Source: Elusimicrobiota bacterium
Lineage (GTDB): Bacteria > Elusimicrobiota > Elusimicrobia > UBA1565 > UBA9628
Reading direction: 5' to 3'
Assembly (NCBI GenBank): GCA_003452935.1
Contig: DMMY01000028.1
Location: 1-39,268 of the forward strand
DNA: 39,268 nt
In this document: positions 37,779 through 39,268 of the stretch, in pieces
Numbering within the stretch: position 1 is the first letter of the stretch
Layout of the letters: every line of letters starts with the position of its first letter
Program-made: the position numbers and the translations under genes
The notes under the pieces: model-generated
Database searches by the model: none
Told to the model about the DNA's origin: nothing
The model's input: the letters and a program-made list of their open reading frames with translations, nothing else

Positions 37779-39268
37779 ATGCTGCCCGCGAAAATGGTAA
37801 TGCTCTGGCGGCTGGCGCTGAGTGTCGTGGTTGCGGCGAGCGGCTTAGCCGGCCCCGCCTTCGGCGCCGCGCTTCGCGTCCGCATCTCGGCCCGACTTCC
37901 AGCCGCTCCCCTTGCGGCCGTTTCGCCGCTCCAGCCGATGCCCGCCGCCTCTCGTTTAGGCGTCGCGCCAAGCATTGCTCCCGCGCTGCCGCTCGGAAGC
38001 GAATTAAGCGCGGCGTCCCTTGTTTCTGAGCTGGCCCATGGCGCCGCTCTGCTGCCGGAGACCGCCTCGTGGATGGAGGCGGCGCAAAGTCCCGAGGCCG
38101 AGCCTGCAGAGGTGCTGCAACGCGGTTATGACAACGGCTTGGAGGGGAGGCGGACGCAATCCGCCGCGCCGGTCGCCGCCGTCGAGCCTGGGGGGCAGCG
38201 GCTTGTCTCGACGCGAGCCGGAGTCGCGGCGCTATCCACACGGGTCGTTCTTGATCGGCACTTGCGCAAGGCGCAGGCGGCCTGGGCGCGCGCGGATTTT
38301 TTCGACGCGATTTCAGCGCTGGAGCTCATAGCCTGGTCCAAGGCGTATCTGGCGGGGCCGTCCTACGGTGCCTGGATGTCCGCGCATCAGCCGCAACTGC
38401 GCTCTCTCGACGAGGCCCTGGCCGCCGCGGTCCGGGAAAGATTGCAATTCGACCTTCAGGGCCGGGATGCCCAGTCCGCGCAGGAATTTTTGGAGGACCT
38501 GCGCGTCCGTCATCCCGGCTGGAGCCAGGCCCACGATGCTTTCTTGCGCGAATTGGGCCGCAGCCTGCCGGCGGCGGACCGTCGCGTCGAGCCGCAGCCT
38601 GCCTCGGCCGATCCCGGCCGGCTGGCCGGGAGGATGCGCGGCTACCTTAAGTCCGGGGAGTACCGCCAGGCCGAGTACCTGGCCCAGGCCCTTGAGTCGC
38701 GCCATCCCGCCTGGGCCGCCGCCCACGCCGCGCAACTGGCGCGCGCGCGCCGGGCCGTCCTGCGCGCTTTGTATCGGGAATTCGAGGCCCGCAAGAAGCC
38801 TTATTCCCCCGTGGAGGCCAGGCGCTTGCAGGAATTCGTTGAAGCCGTGCAGCGGCGGCGCAATATCGGGCATGGATTCCAGCAGCCTCTCAAGCAAGAC
38901 CCCGGCTCGCGAATGTGCACCATCATTTCTTTATACTACGCCATCGAGTCCACCATGGGCTTTGCGGATCCAACCATGGACCTGGAGAGGTTTGCGCAAT
39001 GGGTGCGCGTGACGCTTAATGACCCTGGATTGGGCACGAAGAAGGGGATATCCACGCATCGCTTCCGTCTTTTGACGCGCGCCTTGGGATTTCAGCTCAA
39101 GGTCGTGGAGATGCAGGAACGTCTTAAGAGGCCGTTTGAGGAAAGTGAGCTGCTGGGCTACTTCCGGCCGGACCAGTTCATTATCCCCGTGCTTATCATT
39201 ACCCAAATCTATCCCGATGAGGACGGCCTGTACCGGGAGGAGCACAAGGGATTCTTGAGGGACGCCTT
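37779..39268 (+). CDS. Large exported protein with TPR-like repeats and C39-like cysteine-protease-type domain (partial, runs off the window)
   Basis: The first 496 residues are in the window, with no stop. A signal peptide (MLPAKMVMLWRLALSVVVAASGLAG) is followed by an Ala/Pro-rich linker (about 30-90). TPR-like helical repeats occupy about 160-345, with the motif RHPxWxxAHxAxL occurring twice (RHPGWSQAHDAFL, RHPAWAAAHAAQL). A last domain from about 375 has SRMCTIISLYYAIES (Cys380), then FIIPVLIITQIY and EEHKGF (His489). Cys followed by a helix, then a hydrophobic strand and His, recalls peptidase C39-like or papain-like folds. That is a guess by pattern. The N-terminal style resembles the exported GGDEF protein. 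Confidence 0.78.
   Translation, partial: MLPAKMVMLWRLALSVVVAASGLAGPAFGAALRVRISARLPAAPLAAVSPLQPMPAASRLGVAPSIAPALPLGSELSAASLVSELAHGAALLPETASWMEAAQSPEAEPAEVLQRGYDNGLEGRRTQSAAPVAAVEPGGQRLVSTRAGVAALSTRVVLDRHLRKAQAAWARADFFDAISALELIAWSKAYLAGPSYGAWMSAHQPQLRSLDEALAAAVRERLQFDLQGRDAQSAQEFLEDLRVRHPGWSQAHDAFLRELGRSLPAADRRVEPQPASADPGRLAGRMRGYLKSGEYRQAEYLAQALESRHPAWAAAHAAQLARARRAVLRALYREFEARKKPYSPVEARRLQEFVEAVQRRRNIGHGFQQPLKQDPGSRMCTIISLYYAIESTMGFADPTMDLERFAQWVRVTLNDPGLGTKKGISTHRFRLLTRALGFQLKVVEMQERLKRPFEESELLGYFRPDQFIIPVLIITQIYPDEDGLYREEHKGFLRDA

Noticed and set aside
1..39268. CRISPR arrays, rRNA genes, complete insertion sequences
   Set aside because: No regularly spaced direct repeats, no rRNA segments and no transposase with terminal repeats were seen.

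Overview
The window is GC-rich bacterial chromosome, densely packed, with mostly short gaps and many 4-8 nt stop/start overlaps. The bacterium looks diderm: it has secA, a complete-looking lnt, a divergent lgt, several lipoproteins and an O-antigen-like dideoxysugar cluster. Two large exported proteins share a signal peptide followed by an Ala/Pro-rich linker. From general impression this suggests a deep-branching, environmental diderm lineage, possibly Elusimicrobiota, but no rRNA is present and the assignment is only a guess.

Layout. 1-2576: translation/secretion block: end of tuf, rpmG, tRNA-Trp, secE, nusG, an extra small membrane ORF, rplK, rplA, then a strong terminator; rplJ/rplL do not follow. 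2638-4176: an exported hypothetical protein and a divergent Lgt. 4211-12104 (minus strand): an operon-like run SRPBCC protein, secA, lnt, histone-deacetylase-family enzyme, prfB, and a YhcG/DUF1016 nuclease gene with an unclear start. 12146-15395: cell-envelope genes: a lysozyme-like exported protein, a GH25 muramidase and two putative lipoproteins. 15565-17087: a secreted trypsin-like protease and a PduO-type cobalamin adenosyltransferase. 17172-20265: oxidative pentose-phosphate operon gnd-zwf-pgl behind a near-consensus promoter. 20266-20785: AT-rich, hairpin-rich gap. 20786-24670: small membrane ORF, U32/RlhA-type protein and an exported tandem-GGDEF protein. 24717-35239: surface-glycan cluster. 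35244-39268: a hypothetical protein, fabH, a membrane-anchored alpha/beta hydrolase, and a large exported protein running off the window.

How genes work together. rfbF, rfbG, an RmlC-like epimerase and a natural RmlD-RfbH fusion form most of a CDP-3,6-dideoxyhexose pathway, and the epimerase plus reductase fit an ascarylose-type sugar. The E3 reductase partner of RfbH is not in the window. Flanking GT2 and GT-C enzymes would assemble or attach the sugar. Lgt and Lnt would process the lipoproteins. G6PDH, lactonase and 6PGDH supply NADPH and pentoses.

Most notable: the RmlD-RfbH fusion; an exported tandem GGDEF protein with one dead and one GGEEF-like site; several genes whose -10 box lies only 5-9 nt before the start codon (probable leaderless mRNAs); duplicated palindromes inside the DUF1016 gene; and a membrane ORF wedged between nusG and rplK.
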